Assembly: GCF_001955535.1 (NCBI RefSeq)
Contig: NZ_MPVN01000012.1
Coordinates: forward strand, 1-64,000
Direction of reading: 5' to 3'
From: Paenibacillus sp. FSL H7-0326
Lineage (GTDB): Bacteria; Bacillota; Bacilli; Paenibacillales; Paenibacillaceae
DNA length: 64,000 nt
Numbering within the stretch: position 1 is the stretch's first letter; the number at the start of each line of letters is the position of its first letter. The translations under genes were made by a program, and so were the position numbers. Below the pieces are notes generated by a model. The model had not been told where the DNA came from, made no database searches, and worked only from the letters and a program-made list of their open reading frames with translations. Below, one piece after another: positions 29,230 to 41,820 of this stretch.

Positions 29230-32200
29230 TTGTTGGACGTAAACAATTTCGAATATATGAAAATCGGGCTTGCATCCCCGGAAAAAATTCGCTCTTGGTC
29301 CCGCGGAGAAGTGAAAAAACCGGAGACGATTAACTATCGTACGCTAAAACCGGAAAAAGAGGGTCTGTTCTGCGAGAAGATCTTCGGTCCTACTAAGGAC
29401 TGGGAATGTCACTGTGGTAAATACAAGCGCGTTCGTTATAAAGGCGTCGTTTGTGACCGTTGCGGCGTTGAAGTGACTCGTGCCAAAGTACGCCGTGAGC
29501 GTATGGGGCATATTGAACTGGCTGCTCCGGTATCACATATCTGGTATTTCAAAGGCATTCCAAGCCGTATGGGTCTGGCTCTGGATATGTCTCCAAGATC
29601 TCTTGAAGAGATCATTTATTTTGCATCTTATGTTGTTACCGATCCAGGTGAGACTCCACTGGAGAAAAAACAACTGCTGTCTGAAAAAGAATACCGCAGC
29701 TACCGTGAGAAATACGGCTACGGGTTCCAAGCAGGCATGGGTGCAGAAGCGGTTAAAAAGCTGCTTCAAGACCTCGACGTTGATAAAGAGCTTGAATTCT
29801 TGAAAGAAGAGCTCCGCACAGCTCAAGGTCAGCGCCGTAATCGTGCGATTAAGCGCCTTGAAGTTATCGAAGCTTTCCGTAATTCCGGCAACAGACCGGA
29901 TTGGATGATCATGGATGTACTTCCTGTCATTCCACCGGAGCTTCGGCCGATGGTTCAGCTTGACGGCGGCCGCTTTGCGACTTCTGACTTGAATGATCTG
30001 TATCGTCGTGTAATTAACCGTAATAACCGTCTGAAACGCCTTCTTGATCTTGGTGCACCAGACATCATCGTTCAGAATGAGAAGCGTATGCTTCAAGAAG
30101 CAGTTGACGCTCTGATCGATAACGGCCGTCGTGGCCGTCCTGTTACAGGTCCTGGTAACCGTCCGCTCAAATCTCTCAGCCACATGCTGAAAGGTAAACA
30201 AGGTCGCTTCCGTCAGAACTTGCTCGGTAAACGTGTTGACTATTCTGGTCGTTCCGTTATCGTCGTAGGTCCTTACCTTAAGATGTACCAATGCGGCTTG
30301 CCTAAGGATATGGCGCTTGAGTTGTTCAAGCCTTTCGTTATGAAAGAGCTTGTGAACAAAGGTCTGGCGCATAATATTAAGAGTGCAAAACGTAAAGTTG
30401 AACGTGTGAGTCCTGAAGTATGGGACGTTCTTGAAGAAGTAATTAAGGAACATCCAGTACTTCTTAACCGTGCCCCTACGCTTCACCGTTTGGGTATTCA
30501 AGCATTTGAACCGATTCTGGTGGAAGGTAAAGCGATCCGTTTGCATCCGCTCGTATGTACGGCTTACAACGCCGACTTTGACGGTGACCAAATGGCCGTT
30601 CACGTACCTTTGTCCGCTGAAGCTCAAGCCGAAGCTCGTCTTCTTATGCTTGCGTCAGGTAATATCTTGAACCCTAAAGATGGTAAGCCGGTTGTTACTC
30701 CATCTCAGGATATGGTTCTTGGATCCTTCTATCTGACAATGGATAACAAAGAAGAAAAAGGCTCAGGTATGATCCTTCGTACAGTGAATGAAGCTGTATC
30801 TGCTTACCAACGCGGAACTGCGGGTCTTCATGCACGTGTTGCAATTCCGGTCAAAGCTCTTAACAAAACAAGCTTTACGGATGAGCAGCAAAATGCGATG
30901 CTGATCACAACGGTCGGTAAGATTATCTTTAACGAAATCTTCCCAAGCAGCTTCCCATACATTAATGATGCAACTCGCGCTAACCTCTTCCAAGGTACGC
31001 CGGAGCATTCCTTTGTGTATGAGAAAGGCGCTGACCTGAGAGAAGCAATTATGAATGCACCTCAAGCGGGTGGAGTCGGCAAAGACTATCTTGGTCATAT
31101 CATTGCACGCTGCTTCGAGGTATACCATACAACACAAACATCTATGATCTTGGATAAGGTCAAACAGCTTGGATTCACGTATTCTACTCGTGCTGGGGTT
31201 ACCGTTGGTGTATCCGACGTTATTGTCCCTGATGAGAAGAATGAGATTCTGCGTGTGTCAGATGAGAAGGTTGCTGTCGTTACGAATCAGTACCGTCGTG
31301 GTTTGATCACGAACGAAGAGCGTTATGACCGCGTCATTGATATCTGGTCCAAAGCAAAAGATGATATCACGGAAGTCCTTATGAAATCGATGGATCGCTT
31401 CAACTCCATCATGCTCATGGTTGACTCTAAAGCCCGTGGTAACAAATCTCAGATTACACAGCTGGGCGGTATGCGGGGTCTGATGGCCAACCCATCAGGA
31501 CGTATTATCGAGCTCCCAATCAAATCGAACTTCCGTGAAGGTCTGACGGTACTCGAGTACTTCCTGTCCACGCACGGTGCACGTAAAGGTCTTGCCGATA
31601 CAGCCCTGCGTACAGCTGACTCAGGTTACCTGACTCGTCGTCTCGTTGACGTAGCGCAAGATGTGATTGTTCGGGAAGATGATTGCGGAACAGATAAAGG
31701 CTTCACTGTAAGCCGTATTCAAGATGGTAAAGAGGTTATCGAGGATCTATATGATCGTATCGAAGGCCGCTATTGCTTCCAAACGGTTCGTCATCCTGAG
31801 ACAGGTGAAATCATTGCACATCGTAATGAGCTCATCGATTCTGACAAAGCTGAGGCTATTGTTAAAGCAGGAGTAGACAAACTGCAAATACGTTCTGTGC
31901 TTAGCTGCCGTGCTCGTCATGGTGTCTGCAAGAAGTGTTATGGACGCAACCTGGCAACAGGTAAACACGTCGAGATCGGGGAAGCAGTTGGTATCATCGC
32001 TGCACAATCCATCGGTGAGCCAGGAACACAGCTTACAATGCGTACGTTCCATACCGGTGGTGTCGCTGGAGACGATATTACTCAGGGTCTTCCGCGTATC
32101 CAGGAGCTTTTCGAAGCGCGTAATCCGAAAGGTCAAGCAACCATCAGTGAAATTGATGGTGTTATCAAAGAGATCCGTGAAGCTAAAGATCGCCGTGAAA

Positions 32201-32844
32201 TTGAAGTTCAAGGTGAAGCTGAGACGAAAGTCTATGCAGTTACCTATGGCTCCCGTCTGCGCGTAAGCGAGGGAATGGAGATTGAAGCGGGGGATGAGCT
32301 TACGGATGGTTCAATTGACCCGAAAGAAATGCTGCGTATCAAAGGTGTACGTGGCGTTCAAAACTACATTCTGCAAGAAGTACAGCGCGTATATCGTAAC
32401 CAAGGTGTAGAAATCAACGACAAGCACGTAGAAGTAATGATTCGTCAAATGCTGCGCAAGATTCGTATCGTGGATGCAGGAGATACTACGCTTCTTCCAG
32501 GTTCGTTTGTTGATACTCATGAATATGAAACAGCAAACAAGACGGCAATTCTTAGTGACAAGGAGCCTGCAGTGGCTAAGCCAGTCCTTCTGGGTATCAC
32601 CAAGGCGTCTCTTGAAACAGATTCCTTCTTGTCCGCAGCTTCCTTCCAGGAAACGACTCGTGTCCTGACGGATGCAGCAATCAAAGGTAAGGTCGATCAG
32701 CTTCTTGGATTGAAGGAAAATGTAATTATCGGTAAACTGATCCCTGCAGGTACAGGTATGAACCGTTACCGCAGTGTGAAGTTTGCTAATCCGGAAGATG
32801 GCGAATCTCAATTAGAAGAGCTTGAACCGGTATCTGTAGACTGA
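29230..32844 (+). CDS. rpoC: DNA-directed RNA polymerase beta' subunit
   Basis: 1204 residues. Start at TTG 29230 (two TTG codons in a row, as in B. subtilis [10 protein letters not shown]), eight bases after AAGGAGG. The N-terminal zinc finger ([20 protein letters not shown]), the catalytic NADFDGD Mg-binding loop, the trigger loop region [16 protein letters not shown] and the second zinc site ([13 protein letters not shown]) are all present. The family's Gram-positive form lacks the long E. coli insertion, as here. Confidence 0.98.
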   Translation: MLDVNNFEYMKIGLASPEKIRSWSRGEVKKPETINYRTLKPEKEGLFCEKIFGPTKDWECHCGKYKRVRYKGVVCDRCGVEVTRAKVRRERMGHIELAAPVSHIWYFKGIPSRMGLALDMSPRSLEEIIYFASYVVTDPGETPLEKKQLLSEKEYRSYREKYGYGFQAGMGAEAVKKLLQDLDVDKELEFLKEELRTAQGQRRNRAIKRLEVIEAFRNSGNRPDWMIMDVLPVIPPELRPMVQLDGGRFATSDLNDLYRRVINRNNRLKRLLDLGAPDIIVQNEKRMLQEAVDALIDNGRRGRPVTGPGNRPLKSLSHMLKGKQGRFRQNLLGKRVDYSGRSVIVVGPYLKMYQCGLPKDMALELFKPFVMKELVNKGLAHNIKSAKRKVERVSPEVWDVLEEVIKEHPVLLNRAPTLHRLGIQAFEPILVEGKAIRLHPLVCTAYNADFDGDQMAVHVPLSAEAQAEARLLMLASGNILNPKDGKPVVTPSQDMVLGSFYLTMDNKEEKGSGMILRTVNEAVSAYQRGTAGLHARVAIPVKALNKTSFTDEQQNAMLITTVGKIIFNEIFPSSFPYINDATRANLFQGTPEHSFVYEKGADLREAIMNAPQAGGVGKDYLGHIIARCFEVYHTTQTSMILDKVKQLGFTYSTRAGVTVGVSDVIVPDEKNEILRVSDEKVAVVTNQYRRGLITNEERYDRVIDIWSKAKDDITEVLMKSMDRFNSIMLMVDSKARGNKSQITQLGGMRGLMANPSGRIIELPIKSNFREGLTVLEYFLSTHGARKGLADTALRTADSGYLTRRLVDVAQDVIVREDDCGTDKGFTVSRIQDGKEVIEDLYDRIEGRYCFQTVRHPETGEIIAHRNELIDSDKAEAIVKAGVDKLQIRSVLSCRARHGVCKKCYGRNLATGKHVEIGEAVGIIAAQSIGEPGTQLTMRTFHTGGVAGDDITQGLPRIQELFEARNPKGQATISEIDGVIKEIREAKDRREIEVQGEAETKVYAVTYGSRLRVSEGMEIEAGDELTDGSIDPKEMLRIKGVRGVQNYILQEVQRVYRNQGVEINDKHVEVMIRQMLRKIRIVDAGDTTLLPGSFVDTHEYETANKTAILSDKEPAVAKPVLLGITKASLETDSFLSAASFQETTRVLTDAAIKGKVDQLLGLKENVIIGKLIPAGTGMNRYRSVKFANPEDGESQLEELEPVSVD

Positions 32845-32905
32845 TGAATAGCTCGAATCCGCCTGTTTAAGGTGAATTTGATCGGTAAACACGTACCCGA
32901 TTGTA

Positions 32906-32939
32906 TATCAGGAGAGAAGGCTCATACTTCCTCCTGATA
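32906..32939 (+). terminator. Possible partial terminator after rpoC
   Basis: A 13-bp stem with one bulged A (32906-32919 / 32927-32939) and a 7-base loop, followed only by CTACAATTTT. The tail is poor, so it may be a weak terminator or a 3'-end stabiliser for rpoBC. A new promoter follows at 32975. Confidence 0.5.
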
Positions 32940-32974
32940 CTACAATTTTAATGTTTAGAGTTTGATTGAATCTC

Positions 32975-33004
32975 TTGACAACGAATGTGTTGTAATGCTA
33001 ATAT
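32975..33004 (+). promoter_or_regulatory. Promoter of ybxF and the str operon
   Basis: TTGACA at 32975-32980 and TAATAT at 32999-33004, spacing 18. It lies 56 bases before ybxF and after the rpoC hairpin, so it can drive ybxF-rpsL-rpsG-fusA-tuf. Confidence 0.75.
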
Positions 33005-33059
33005 AGCAAAGGTGCGTGAGTAGCCGCATGTTATCATGTCTTCTCGGAGGTATTGATAA

Positions 33060-33311
33060 ATGTCGAATGACAACTTTTTGCAGGATGCTCATGTCAAGAT
33101 CGGTACCAAGCAAACCATGAAGATGGTTGAATCAGGACTGGCTGTTGAAGTTTATGTAGCTCAGGACGCTGATATGCGAATCACTTCTAAGATCAAGTCG
33201 CTATGTGAGAAGCATCAAGTGAAGCTGAACATAGTCGATACGATGGAGCAGCTCGGCAAGGCTTGCGGAATTGAAGTGGGAGCGGCTATGGTAGCTGTAT
33301 TGAAACAATAG
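33060..33311 (+). CDS. ybxF: L7Ae-family K-turn RNA-binding protein YbxF
   Basis: 83 residues of the L7Ae/L30e fold (IGTKQTMKMVESGLAVEVYVAQ; then CEKHQVKLN). In B. subtilis YbxF binds kink-turn RNA and associates with ribosomes; its cellular RNA targets remain unclear. GGAGG lies upstream of ATG 33060. It sits just before rpsL, as in B. subtilis, where it is also named rplGB. Confidence 0.93.
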   Translation: MSNDNFLQDAHVKIGTKQTMKMVESGLAVEVYVAQDADMRITSKIKSLCEKHQVKLNIVDTMEQLGKACGIEVGAAMVAVLKQ

Positions 33312-33457
33312 GTATAAGAAGATGTTTTTGTCTGGAATGCAAGAGCTTCCTAAACGGCAAAAACTTTTCATTTGTTCTTTTATGAACCGCCTGGGTCTGT
33401 GGACTTAAGAATTGAGGTTTATAAATAGAATGACGAATCTAGGAAGGGGGTGGCAAC

Positions 33458-33880
33458 ATGCCAACAATTAATCAGCTCGTTCGTAAAGGACGTCAAGCAA
33501 AGATCTACAAATCCAAATCTCCTGCGTTGCAAAAAGGCTTCAATGCCCTGAAACGTGAGTCTACTGATATCAGTGCTCCGCAAAAACGTGGTGTTTGTAC
33601 TCGTGTAGGTACGATGACTCCGAAGAAACCGAACTCCGCGCTTCGTAAATATGCCCGTGTACGTTTGACTAACCGTATCGAGGTTACTGCTTACATCCCA
33701 GGTATCGGACACAACTTGCAAGAGCACAGTGTCGTTCTGATCCGTGGTGGTCGGGTTAAAGACCTTCCGGGTGTACGTTACCATATCGTTCGTGGTGCGC
33801 TTGATACTGCAGGTGTTAACAACCGTATGCAAGCTCGCTCCAAGTATGGTGCGAAACGCCCTAAAGCTAAAAAAGCGTAA
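33458..33880 (+). CDS. rpsL: 30S ribosomal protein S12
   Basis: 140 residues. S12 lies at the decoding centre. The streptomycin-relevant lysines are wild type: K56 in TPKKPNS and K101 in [20 protein letters not shown] precedes ATG 33458. First ribosomal gene of the str operon (rpsL-rpsG-fusA-tuf). Confidence 0.98.
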   Translation: MPTINQLVRKGRQAKIYKSKSPALQKGFNALKRESTDISAPQKRGVCTRVGTMTPKKPNSALRKYARVRLTNRIEVTAYIPGIGHNLQEHSVVLIRGGRVKDLPGVRYHIVRGALDTAGVNNRMQARSKYGAKRPKAKKA

Positions 33881-33993
33881 GATCAACACATTGATTTTAC
33901 AGTCAGTAAGCCGTTTGCGAATTAGCGCTTCGGTTACAGAACAACAACAACAACAAATTAAGAATAATAAACATGCAAGAAAGGGGGATATCC

Positions 33994-34464
33994 ATGCCAC
34001 GCAAAGGTCCAGTTACCAAAAGAGACGTGTTGCCTGATCCGGTGTACAACAGCAAACTTGTTACTCGTCTGATCAACCGCATCATGCTTGATGGAAAACG
34101 TGGTGTTGCTCAAAGCATTCTTTACAATGCGTTCAACTTGATTCAAGAACGTACAGGTAAAGATCCTATGGAAGTTTTTGAAGCAGCTATCAAAAATATT
34201 ATGCCGGTTCTGGAAGTTAAAGCTCGTCGTGTCGGCGGTGCTAACTACCAAGTACCTATCGAGGTTAAACCGGAAAGACGTACTTCCCTTGGTCTACGTT
34301 GGCTCGTAAACTACTCCCGCAGCCGCGGTGAGAAAACAATGGAAGAGCGTTTGGCAGCTGAGATTATCGATGCTTCCAACAACACTGGTGCTTCCGTTAA
34401 GAAACGTGAAGACACACACAAAATGGCTGAAGCGAACAAAGCGTTTGCTCACTACCGTTGGTAG
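33994..34464 (+). CDS. rpsG: 30S ribosomal protein S7
   Basis: 156 residues, the standard length. S7 nucleates assembly of the 30S head and, in many bacteria, represses the str operon. ATG 33994 ([16 protein letters not shown]) follows AAAGGGGG; an ATG at 33973 in frame has no such site. Confidence 0.97.
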   Translation: MPRKGPVTKRDVLPDPVYNSKLVTRLINRIMLDGKRGVAQSILYNAFNLIQERTGKDPMEVFEAAIKNIMPVLEVKARRVGGANYQVPIEVKPERRTSLGLRWLVNYSRSRGEKTMEERLAAEIIDASNNTGASVKKREDTHKMAEANKAFAHYRW

Positions 34465-34514
34465 GATTTATCAGTCTTTAAAATATAACTTCATTTTGAA
34501 GGGAGACCCATGTC

Positions 34515-36590
34515 ATGGCAAGAGAGTTCTCCTTGAAAAATACACGTAACATCGGGATCATGGCGCATATTGACGCCGGTAAAACTACTACCACTGAGCG
34601 GATCTTGTTCTACACAGGCCGTACGCACAAAATCGGGGAAGTTCACGAGGGTGCTGCGACTATGGACTGGATGGAGCAGGAACAGGAGCGCGGGATCACG
34701 ATTACTTCCGCTGCTACGACCGCTCAATGGAAAGGTCACCGCGTTAATATCATCGATACCCCGGGACACGTTGACTTCACAGTTGAAGTTGAACGTTCCC
34801 TTCGTGTATTGGACGGAGCAGTAGGTGTTTTCAGTGCGAAAGAAGGCGTTGAGCCTCAGTCTGAAACTGTATGGAGACAGGCTGACCGTTACGGCGTTCC
34901 TCGTATCGCATATGTAAACAAAATGGATATCATCGGTGCAGACTACCTTAACGTTGTTAAGGATATGCGCGAGCGTCTTCAAGCAAATGCTGTTGCTATC
35001 CAGCTTCCTATCGGTGCTGAGAATGATTTCATTGGTATCATTGATATCGTTGAGCAAAAAGCATATATGTACAAAGACGATCTTGGTAAAGACATCGAAG
35101 AAACTACAATTCCTGCAGAATATGCAGATCAAGTTGAAGAACTTCGTATGGAACTGATCGAGAAAGTAGCAGAGCTTGATGAAGATCTGACTATGAAATA
35201 CCTAGAAGGCGAAGAAATCACTGTTGATGAGATCAAATCCGCTCTTCGTAAAGGTGTAGTAGAAGTTAAAATCTTCCCAGTTATCTGTGGATCTTCTTAC
35301 CGTAACAAAGGTGTTCAGCTGATGCTGGATGCGGTTCTGGACTATCTGCCAGCTCCTATTGATGTTCCTGACATCAAAGGTACTTTGGAAGATGGAACTG
35401 AAGCGATTCGTAAATCTTCTGACGAAGAGCCATTCTCGGCACTTGCGTTCAAGATCATGACGGATCCTTATGTGGGTAAATTGACATTCTTCCGCGTATA
35501 CTCTGGTGTTCTTACATCTGGATCTTACGTATTGAATGCAACTAAAGGAAAACGTGAACGTATCGGTCGTATCCTTCAAATGCACGCGAACAGCCGTCAA
35601 GAAATCACTGAAGTATATGCTGGTGATATCGCATCTGCTGTAGGTTTGAAAGATACAGGTACAGGTGATACACTATGTGATGAGAAGAATCCGGTCATTC
35701 TGGAGTCTATGAACTTCCCTGATCCGGTTATTCAAATCGCGGTTGAACCAAAAACCAAAGCCGACCAAGACAAAATGTCTGTTGCTCTCGGTAAGTTGAC
35801 TGAGGAGGATCCAACTCTTCGTGCTCATACTGATGAAGAAACAGGTCAAACAATTTTGGCTGGTATGGGTGAGCTTCACCTTGATATCATCATCGACCGT
35901 ATGCGTCGTGAGTTCAAAGTGGACACAAACATTGGTCAACCACAGGTTGCTTACCGTGAAACATTCCGTCAAGCAGCGCGCGTTGAAGGTAAATTCGTAC
36001 GTCAGTCCGGTGGCCGCGGTCAATATGGACACGTATGGGTTGAATTCGAACCGCTTGAAGCGGGTAGCGGTAACCAATTCGACAGCAAAATTGTGGGTGG
36101 ATCTGTACCACGTGAATACGTTGGTCCTGCTCAACAAGGTATTGAAGAAGCTATGAAAAATGGTGTCCTTGCAGGATTCCCACTTGTAGACGTTAAAGCT
36201 ACAATCGTAGACGGTTCATACCATGATGTCGATTCCAACGAGATGGCGTTTAAAATTGCCGGATCGATGGCACTTAAAGCAGCTAAAGACAAGTGTAAAG
36301 CTGTCCTGCTTGAGCCAATCATGAAAGTGGAAGTAACTGTTCCAGAAGAGTACATGGGTGACGTAATGGGTATGCTGAACTCCCGTCGCGGTAGAATCGA
36401 AGGTATGGATTCCCGTGGTGGTACGCAAATCATTCGTGCTAAAGTGCCTCTCTCTGAAATGTTCGGATATTCCACAACTCTCCGTTCTGGTACACAAGGA
36501 CGCGGGGTGTTCTCTATGGAACTTTCTCACTATGAAGAAGTACCAAGAACAATCTCCGAAGAAATCGTGTCCAAAGTTAAGGGAGAATAA
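34515..36590 (+). CDS. fusA: Elongation factor G
   Basis: 691 residues. GTPase domain with G1 [12 protein letters not shown] and G3 DTPGHVDF, followed by the four remaining EF-G domains, including the decoding-site domain IV. It catalyses translocation and, with RRF, ribosome recycling. GGGAG precedes ATG 34515 by nine bases. Confidence 0.98.
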   Translation: MAREFSLKNTRNIGIMAHIDAGKTTTTERILFYTGRTHKIGEVHEGAATMDWMEQEQERGITITSAATTAQWKGHRVNIIDTPGHVDFTVEVERSLRVLDGAVGVFSAKEGVEPQSETVWRQADRYGVPRIAYVNKMDIIGADYLNVVKDMRERLQANAVAIQLPIGAENDFIGIIDIVEQKAYMYKDDLGKDIEETTIPAEYADQVEELRMELIEKVAELDEDLTMKYLEGEEITVDEIKSALRKGVVEVKIFPVICGSSYRNKGVQLMLDAVLDYLPAPIDVPDIKGTLEDGTEAIRKSSDEEPFSALAFKIMTDPYVGKLTFFRVYSGVLTSGSYVLNATKGKRERIGRILQMHANSRQEITEVYAGDIASAVGLKDTGTGDTLCDEKNPVILESMNFPDPVIQIAVEPKTKADQDKMSVALGKLTEEDPTLRAHTDEETGQTILAGMGELHLDIIIDRMRREFKVDTNIGQPQVAYRETFRQAARVEGKFVRQSGGRGQYGHVWVEFEPLEAGSGNQFDSKIVGGSVPREYVGPAQQGIEEAMKNGVLAGFPLVDVKATIVDGSYHDVDSNEMAFKIAGSMALKAAKDKCKAVLLEPIMKVEVTVPEEYMGDVMGMLNSRRGRIEGMDSRGGTQIIRAKVPLSEMFGYSTTLRSGTQGRGVFSMELSHYEEVPRTISEEIVSKVKGE

Positions 36591-36604
36591 GTTTTACTCA
36601 CTGA

Positions 36605-36649
36605 TGTACACAGCGTCATAAGGTTTAATGACTCTTATGGTGCTGTACA
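36605..36649 (+). promoter_or_regulatory. Hairpin between fusA and tuf
   Basis: A 16-bp imperfect stem: TGTACA 36605-36610 with 36644-36649, and GCGTCATAAG 36613-36622 with CTTATGGTGC 36634-36643 (two G-U pairs), with a 2-base bulge and an 11-base loop. No T-run follows. The phrase TGTACACAG also occurs twice directly. Probably a processing or protection element that lets tuf mRNA accumulate above fusA. Confidence 0.5.
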
Positions 36650-36696
36650 CAGTGCCAACATATAATATAAACCACTTTTAAGGAGGCCACGTTCAA

Positions 36697-37887
36697 ATGG
36701 CAAAGGCTAAATTCGAACGTAATAAACCACACGTTAACATTGGTACTATTGGTCACGTTGACCATGGTAAAACTACTTTGACTGCAGCAATCACTACTGT
36801 ATTGTCCAAAACTTACGGCGGTGCAGCAGTTGCATTCGATCAAATCGACAAAGCTCCAGAAGAGCGCGAACGCGGTATCACTATCTCTACTGCACACGTA
36901 GAGTACGAAACTGATGCACGTCACTATGCACACGTTGACTGCCCAGGTCACGCCGACTATGTTAAAAACATGATCACTGGTGCTGCACAAATGGATGGAG
37001 CGATCCTGGTTGTATCCGCAGCTGATGGTCCAATGCCACAAACTCGTGAGCACATCCTTCTGTCCCGCCAAGTAGGCGTACCTTACATCGTAGTATTCTT
37101 GAACAAATGCGATATGGTAGAAGACGAAGAACTTCTTGAGCTGGTTGAAATGGAAGTTCGCGACCTTCTTAGCGAATATGACTTCCCAGGTGATGACACG
37201 CCAATCACTCGTGGATCTGCTCGTGAAGCTCTTCAAAACCCAGAAGGCGAATGGGCTCAAAAAATCGTTGAGATGTTCAAAGAAATCGATACTTACATCC
37301 CAACTCCAGAGCGCGACACTGACAAGCCTTTCTTGATGCCTGTCGAGGACGTATTCTCCATCACTGGTCGTGGTACAGTTGCTACAGGCCGTGTAGAGCG
37401 TGGTACTGTTAAAGTCGGCGATGAAATCGAAATCGTTGGTATCGCTGAAGAGTCCAAAAAATCCGTAGTAACGGGCGTTGAAATGTTCCGTAAACTTCTG
37501 GATTCCGCTCAAGCAGGTGACAACATCGGAGCATTGCTTCGTGGTGTAGACCGTACTCAAATCGAGCGTGGACAAGTTCTTTCCAAACCAGGTTCAGTTA
37601 AACCTCATACTGAGTTTACTGCTCAAGTATACGTATTGACTAAAGAAGAAGGTGGCCGTCATAAGCCTTTCTTCACTGGATACCGTCCTCAGTTCTACTT
37701 CCGTACAACTGACGTAACTGGTATCATCAACCTGCCAGAAGGTACTGAAATGGTTATGCCTGGCGACAACATCGAAGTAACAGTATCTCTGATCGCTCCA
37801 ATCGCTATCGAAGAAGGAACTAAGTTCTCTATTCGTGAAGGTGGACGTACAGTAGGCGCTGGTGCGGTAGCAACAATCATTAAATAA
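36697..37887 (+). CDS. tuf: Elongation factor Tu
   Basis: 396 residues. GTPase motifs GHVDHGKTT (G1), DCPGHADY (G3) and NKCDMVED (G4) are intact, followed by the two beta-barrel domains that hold aminoacyl-tRNA. AAGGAGG lies upstream of ATG 36697. Last gene of the str operon. Confidence 0.98.
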   Translation: MAKAKFERNKPHVNIGTIGHVDHGKTTLTAAITTVLSKTYGGAAVAFDQIDKAPEERERGITISTAHVEYETDARHYAHVDCPGHADYVKNMITGAAQMDGAILVVSAADGPMPQTREHILLSRQVGVPYIVVFLNKCDMVEDEELLELVEMEVRDLLSEYDFPGDDTPITRGSAREALQNPEGEWAQKIVEMFKEIDTYIPTPERDTDKPFLMPVEDVFSITGRGTVATGRVERGTVKVGDEIEIVGIAEESKKSVVTGVEMFRKLLDSAQAGDNIGALLRGVDRTQIERGQVLSKPGSVKPHTEFTAQVYVLTKEEGGRHKPFFTGYRPQFYFRTTDVTGIINLPEGTEMVMPGDNIEVTVSLIAPIAIEEGTKFSIREGGRTVGAGAVATIIK

Positions 37888-37955
37888 TTTGGCTGCATGC
37901 CGAATCATATAAAGCAACAATGTACTGGAACGAGCAACAGTGTATCGGAACGAAC

Positions 37956-37994
37956 AAAAGGATCTCGGCGTTAATCGCCGAGATCCTTTTTATA
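37956..37994 (+). terminator. str operon terminator
   Basis: A perfect 15-bp stem (37956-37970 / 37976-37990) with a TTAAT loop, its 3' arm ending in TTTT and followed by TATATTT. Confidence 0.93.
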
Positions 37995-38138
37995 TTTAAA
38001 CTTTTTTTCATAAATTACCTTTGGCTTTTTAGAGCTTCATCATATATAATAGTACGAGTTGCGATTCGGGAAGTGCATTCGAAAAAATAGAGAGCTGAAG
38101 TCTATTCAGAATTTTATCTATCTTTTTTATATAAAAGC

Positions 38139-38167
38139 TTGCATTACGCCTAGGTTTTCTATATAAT
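38139..38167 (+). promoter_or_regulatory. S10 operon promoter
   Basis: TTGCAT at 38139-38144 and consensus TATAAT at 38162-38167, spacing 17. It lies 140 bases before rpsJ and after the tuf terminator, so it is the likely principal promoter for the S10-spc-alpha cluster. Confidence 0.85.
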
Positions 38168-38197
38168 AATGAATGTTGTTCTGTGACGTTGCGATGA

Positions 38198-38614
<417 letters not shown>

Positions 38615-38652
38615 TTTAGTATTGTATTAATGGAAGGAAAAGAGGTGTCAAC

Positions 38653-39276
38653 ATGAAAGGTATCTTAGGTAAAAAACTAGGCATGACGCAAGTGTTTACT
38701 CCAGAAGGTAACGTAATCCCTGTTACAGTTATTGAAGCAGGTCCATCTGTTGTCTTGCAAAAGAAAGACCTTGAGAACGACGGCTATGAAGCGGTTCAAC
38801 TAGGTTATGCCGATAAGAAAGAAAAAAATGCTAACAAACCTGAAACAGGACATGCGAAAAAAGCTAATACAGCTCCTAAGCGCTACGTTCGCGAACTCCG
38901 CGGTGTTGATCTTGCGGGATTCGAGGTTGGCCAAGAAATTAAAGCAGACATCTTCGCTGAAGGCGAATTTGTTGACGTAACAGGAATCTCCAAAGGTAAA
39001 GGTTTTGCCGGCGTTATCAAACGTTGGGGACAAAGCACTGGACCTATGTCTCACGGTTCCCGTTATCATAGAGGCCCTGGTTCCATGGGTTCCATCCAAG
39101 CGAACCGCGTTCCTAAAGGTAAACACCTTCCAGGACATATGGGTCATGAAACAATCACAATTCAACGTCTTGAAGTTATTAAAGTAGACGCTGAACGTAA
39201 CGTATTGCTTGTTAAAGGCTCTATTCCTGGACCGAAAAACAGCTTCGTTAAAATTAAAGAATCGGTGAAGAAATAA
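38653..39276 (+). CDS. rplC: 50S ribosomal protein L3
   Basis: 207 residues. An early 23S-binding protein whose central loop reaches the peptidyl-transferase centre (the region with [20 protein letters not shown]). ATG 38653 ([15 protein letters not shown]) follows AAAAGAGGTG. Second gene of the S10 operon. Confidence 0.97.
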   Translation: MKGILGKKLGMTQVFTPEGNVIPVTVIEAGPSVVLQKKDLENDGYEAVQLGYADKKEKNANKPETGHAKKANTAPKRYVRELRGVDLAGFEVGQEIKADIFAEGEFVDVTGISKGKGFAGVIKRWGQSTGPMSHGSRYHRGPGSMGSIQANRVPKGKHLPGHMGHETITIQRLEVIKVDAERNVLLVKGSIPGPKNSFVKIKESVKK

Positions 39277-39302
39277 TCACCTAAAGAAAGGAGGAACACA
39301 AA

Positions 39303-39926
39303 ATGCCAAAAGTAGCACTTTTTAATGTCAGTGGTAGCCAAGTAGGAGAAGTTGAACTGAACGATGCAGTATTCGGAATTGAGCCGAACACTCATGTACT
39401 TCACGATGCTGTTGTTATGCAACGCGCTTCCCTGCGTCAAGGTACACACAAAGTAAAAGGACGTTCTGAAGTACGCGGCGGCGGACGTAAGCCTTGGAAA
39501 CAAAAAGGTACTGGACGCGCTCGTCAAGGTTCGATCCGTGCACCACAATGGGTAGGCGGCGGTACTGTATTTGGTCCAACACCACGCAGCTACGCGTTCA
39601 AACTGCCTAAGAAAGTTCGTCGTCTGGCGATTAAATCCGCTTTGTCTTCCAAAGTGATTGATAACGAAATTATCGTTCTGGATGCTCTTGCTCTGAATGC
39701 ACCGAAAACTAAAGAATTTGCAGCTATTTTGAATAACCTCAAAGTAGATCGCAAAGCTTTGATCGTTGCTCCAGGCTATGATGATAATGTTGCTCTTTCC
39801 GCAAGAAATATTCCTGGTGTGAAATTTGTAGCGGCTGACGGCATTAATGTTCTTGACGTACTTACGTACGACAAACTGATCATTACGAAAGAAGCAGTTC
39901 AGAAGGTAGAGGAGGTGCTCGCGTAA
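39303..39926 (+). CDS. rplD: 50S ribosomal protein L4
   Basis: 207 residues with the arginine- and glycine-rich exit-tunnel loop ([20 protein letters not shown]). In E. coli L4 represses the S10 operon; whether it does so here is not known. AAGGAGG upstream. Its stop codon overlaps the rplW start by one base. Confidence 0.97.
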   Translation: MPKVALFNVSGSQVGEVELNDAVFGIEPNTHVLHDAVVMQRASLRQGTHKVKGRSEVRGGGRKPWKQKGTGRARQGSIRAPQWVGGGTVFGPTPRSYAFKLPKKVRRLAIKSALSSKVIDNEIIVLDALALNAPKTKEFAAILNNLKVDRKALIVAPGYDDNVALSARNIPGVKFVAADGINVLDVLTYDKLIITKEAVQKVEEVLA

Positions 39927-40216
39927 TGAAGAATCCTCGTGACATTATTAAACGTCCGGTGATTACTGAACGTACAGCTGATATGATGGCCGACTTGAAA
40001 TATGTATTTGAAGTCGATATTCGTTCGAACAAAACCGAAATCAAAGCTGCTATTGAAGAAATCTTCAACGTTAAAGTAAAAGACGTGAACACTCTTCGCG
40101 TACCTGGTAAGTTAAAACGCTACGGACGCTACTCTGGATATACTCCTGAGTGGAAAAAAGCATTCGTAACTTTGACTCCAGACAGCAAAGCTCTTGAGTT
40201 CTTTGAATCGGTATAA
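39926..40216 (+). CDS. rplW: 50S ribosomal protein L23
   Basis: 96 residues. L23 sits at the tunnel exit and docks trigger factor and SRP. ATG 39926 shares a base with the rplD stop (TAATG), so translation is coupled; GGAGGTG lies inside the end of rplD. Confidence 0.97.
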   Translation: MKNPRDIIKRPVITERTADMMADLKYVFEVDIRSNKTEIKAAIEEIFNVKVKDVNTLRVPGKLKRYGRYSGYTPEWKKAFVTLTPDSKALEFFESV

Positions 40217-40247
40217 TAAGAAACTGTAAAGTAAGGAGGGAAAATCA

Positions 40248-41078
40248 GTGCCAATCAAAAAGTACAAACCGACGTCTCCGGCTAGACGTAACATGTCTGT
40301 GTCTACTTTTGAAGAGATCACAACAAACCAGCCAGAGAAATCGCTGCTTGCTCCACTGAGCAAAACAGCTGGCCGTAACAACCAAGGTAAAATTACGGTT
40401 CGTCACCATGGCGGCGGACACAAGCGTAAATACCGTATTATTGACTTTAAACGTACTAAAGATGGAATACCGGGCCGCGTTGCTACAATCGAGTATGACC
40501 CGAACCGTACTTCCAACATCGCTCTGATCCATTATGCAGATGGTGAGAAACGTTATATCATCGCTCCTAAAGGCCTTAAAGTAGGGGATCAAATCGAGTC
40601 CGGACCTAGCTCTGACATCAAAACAGGTAACGCACTGCCGCTTGAAAACATTCCAGTAGGTACCGTTATCCACAACATCGAACTTCAACCAGGTAAAGGT
40701 GGACAATTGGTTCGCGCAGCTGGTACTGAAGCTCAACTTCTTGGTAAAGAAGAAAAATACGTAACAGTTCGTCTTTCTTCCGGTGAAGTACGCCGCATCC
40801 TTAAAACTTGCCGTGCTACAATCGGATCTGTTGGTAACGAAGACCACGAACTCGTTAAAATCGGTAAAGCAGGCCGTAGCCGCTGGCTCGGACAACGTCC
40901 TGAAGTTCGCGGGGTAGTAATGAACCCTAACGATCACCCTCACGGTGGTGGTGAAGGACGCGCTCCAATCGGACGTAAATCGCCAATGTCTCCATGGGGT
41001 AAACCAACTCTTGGTTACAAAACGCGTAAGAAAAACAAAGCTTCTGACAAATACATCGTTCGCCGCCGCACGAAGTAA
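40248..41078 (+). CDS. rplB: 50S ribosomal protein L2
   Basis: 276 residues. L2 is needed for subunit joining and peptidyl transfer; the conserved C-terminal block with [18 protein letters not shown] holds the essential histidine. Start is GTG 40248 ([14 protein letters not shown]) behind AAGGAGGG. Confidence 0.97.
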   Translation: MPIKKYKPTSPARRNMSVSTFEEITTNQPEKSLLAPLSKTAGRNNQGKITVRHHGGGHKRKYRIIDFKRTKDGIPGRVATIEYDPNRTSNIALIHYADGEKRYIIAPKGLKVGDQIESGPSSDIKTGNALPLENIPVGTVIHNIELQPGKGGQLVRAAGTEAQLLGKEEKYVTVRLSSGEVRRILKTCRATIGSVGNEDHELVKIGKAGRSRWLGQRPEVRGVVMNPNDHPHGGGEGRAPIGRKSPMSPWGKPTLGYKTRKKNKASDKYIVRRRTK

Positions 41079-41156
41079 TACACAGTCTATCTGTGCATAA
41101 CTTCGCGCGAGCGATCGTGAATGAACGAGAACATTGGATGAAGGGAGGATTTACAC

Positions 41157-41435
41157 ATGAGTCGCAGTCTTAAAAAAGGGCCATTCGTTGATGGCTACCT
41201 GTTGAAAAAAGTAGAAGACATGAACGAGTCTGGCAAAAAGCTGGTGATCAAAACTTGGTCCCGTCGTTCTACAATTTTCCCACAATTCATTGGACATACG
41301 TTTGGTGTGTATGACGGCCGTAAACACGTTCCTGTTTATGTAACGGAAGATATGGTTGGACACAAGCTGGGTGAGTTCGCTCCTACGCGTACTTATAAAG
41401 GCCATGCAGCAGACGATAAGAAGACTAGAAGATAA
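41157..41435 (+). CDS. rpsS: 30S ribosomal protein S19
   Basis: 92 residues, 30S head protein next to S13. Typical N-terminus [22 protein letters not shown] precedes ATG 41157. Confidence 0.97.
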   Translation: MSRSLKKGPFVDGYLLKKVEDMNESGKKLVIKTWSRRSTIFPQFIGHTFGVYDGRKHVPVYVTEDMVGHKLGEFAPTRTYKGHAADDKKTRR

Positions 41436-41474
41436 ATGATCATCAAGCGCTAATGTTTGAGAGGAGGTTAAACA

Positions 41475-41807
41475 ATGGAAGCAAAAGCACATGCCAAGTT
41501 TATTCGGATTGCTCCTCGTAAAGTTCAACTCGTTGTTGACTTGATTCGCGGCAAGCAAGTGGGCGAGGCGATCGCGATTCTGCGCCACACTCCAAAATCC
41601 GCTTCTCCAGTTGTTGAGAAATTGCTGAACTCTGCTATCGCAAACGCAGAGCACAACTACTCCCTGGATGTTAACAAACTGGTTATCTCGCAAGCTTACG
41701 TAAACCAAGGTCCGACAATGAAACGTTTCCGCCCTCGTGCAATGGGACGTGCAAGCCGGATCAACAAACGCACTAGCCACATCACTTTGGTGGTATCTGA
41801 AAAATAA
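41475..41807 (+). CDS. rplV: 50S ribosomal protein L22
   Basis: 110 residues; its beta-hairpin (around [17 protein letters not shown]) lines the exit tunnel, where macrolide-resistance changes can arise. No insertion or deletion is apparent there. GAGGAGG upstream. Confidence 0.97.
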   Translation: MEAKAHAKFIRIAPRKVQLVVDLIRGKQVGEAIAILRHTPKSASPVVEKLLNSAIANAEHNYSLDVNKLVISQAYVNQGPTMKRFRPRAMGRASRINKRTSHITLVVSEK

Positions 41808-41820
41808 GGAGGGAAAACGT

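Noticed and set aside
33936-33957. A short CAA repeat between rpsL and rpsG
   Set aside because: Only about five units in an intergenic gap; too short to call a functional repeat, though it could vary in length between strains.
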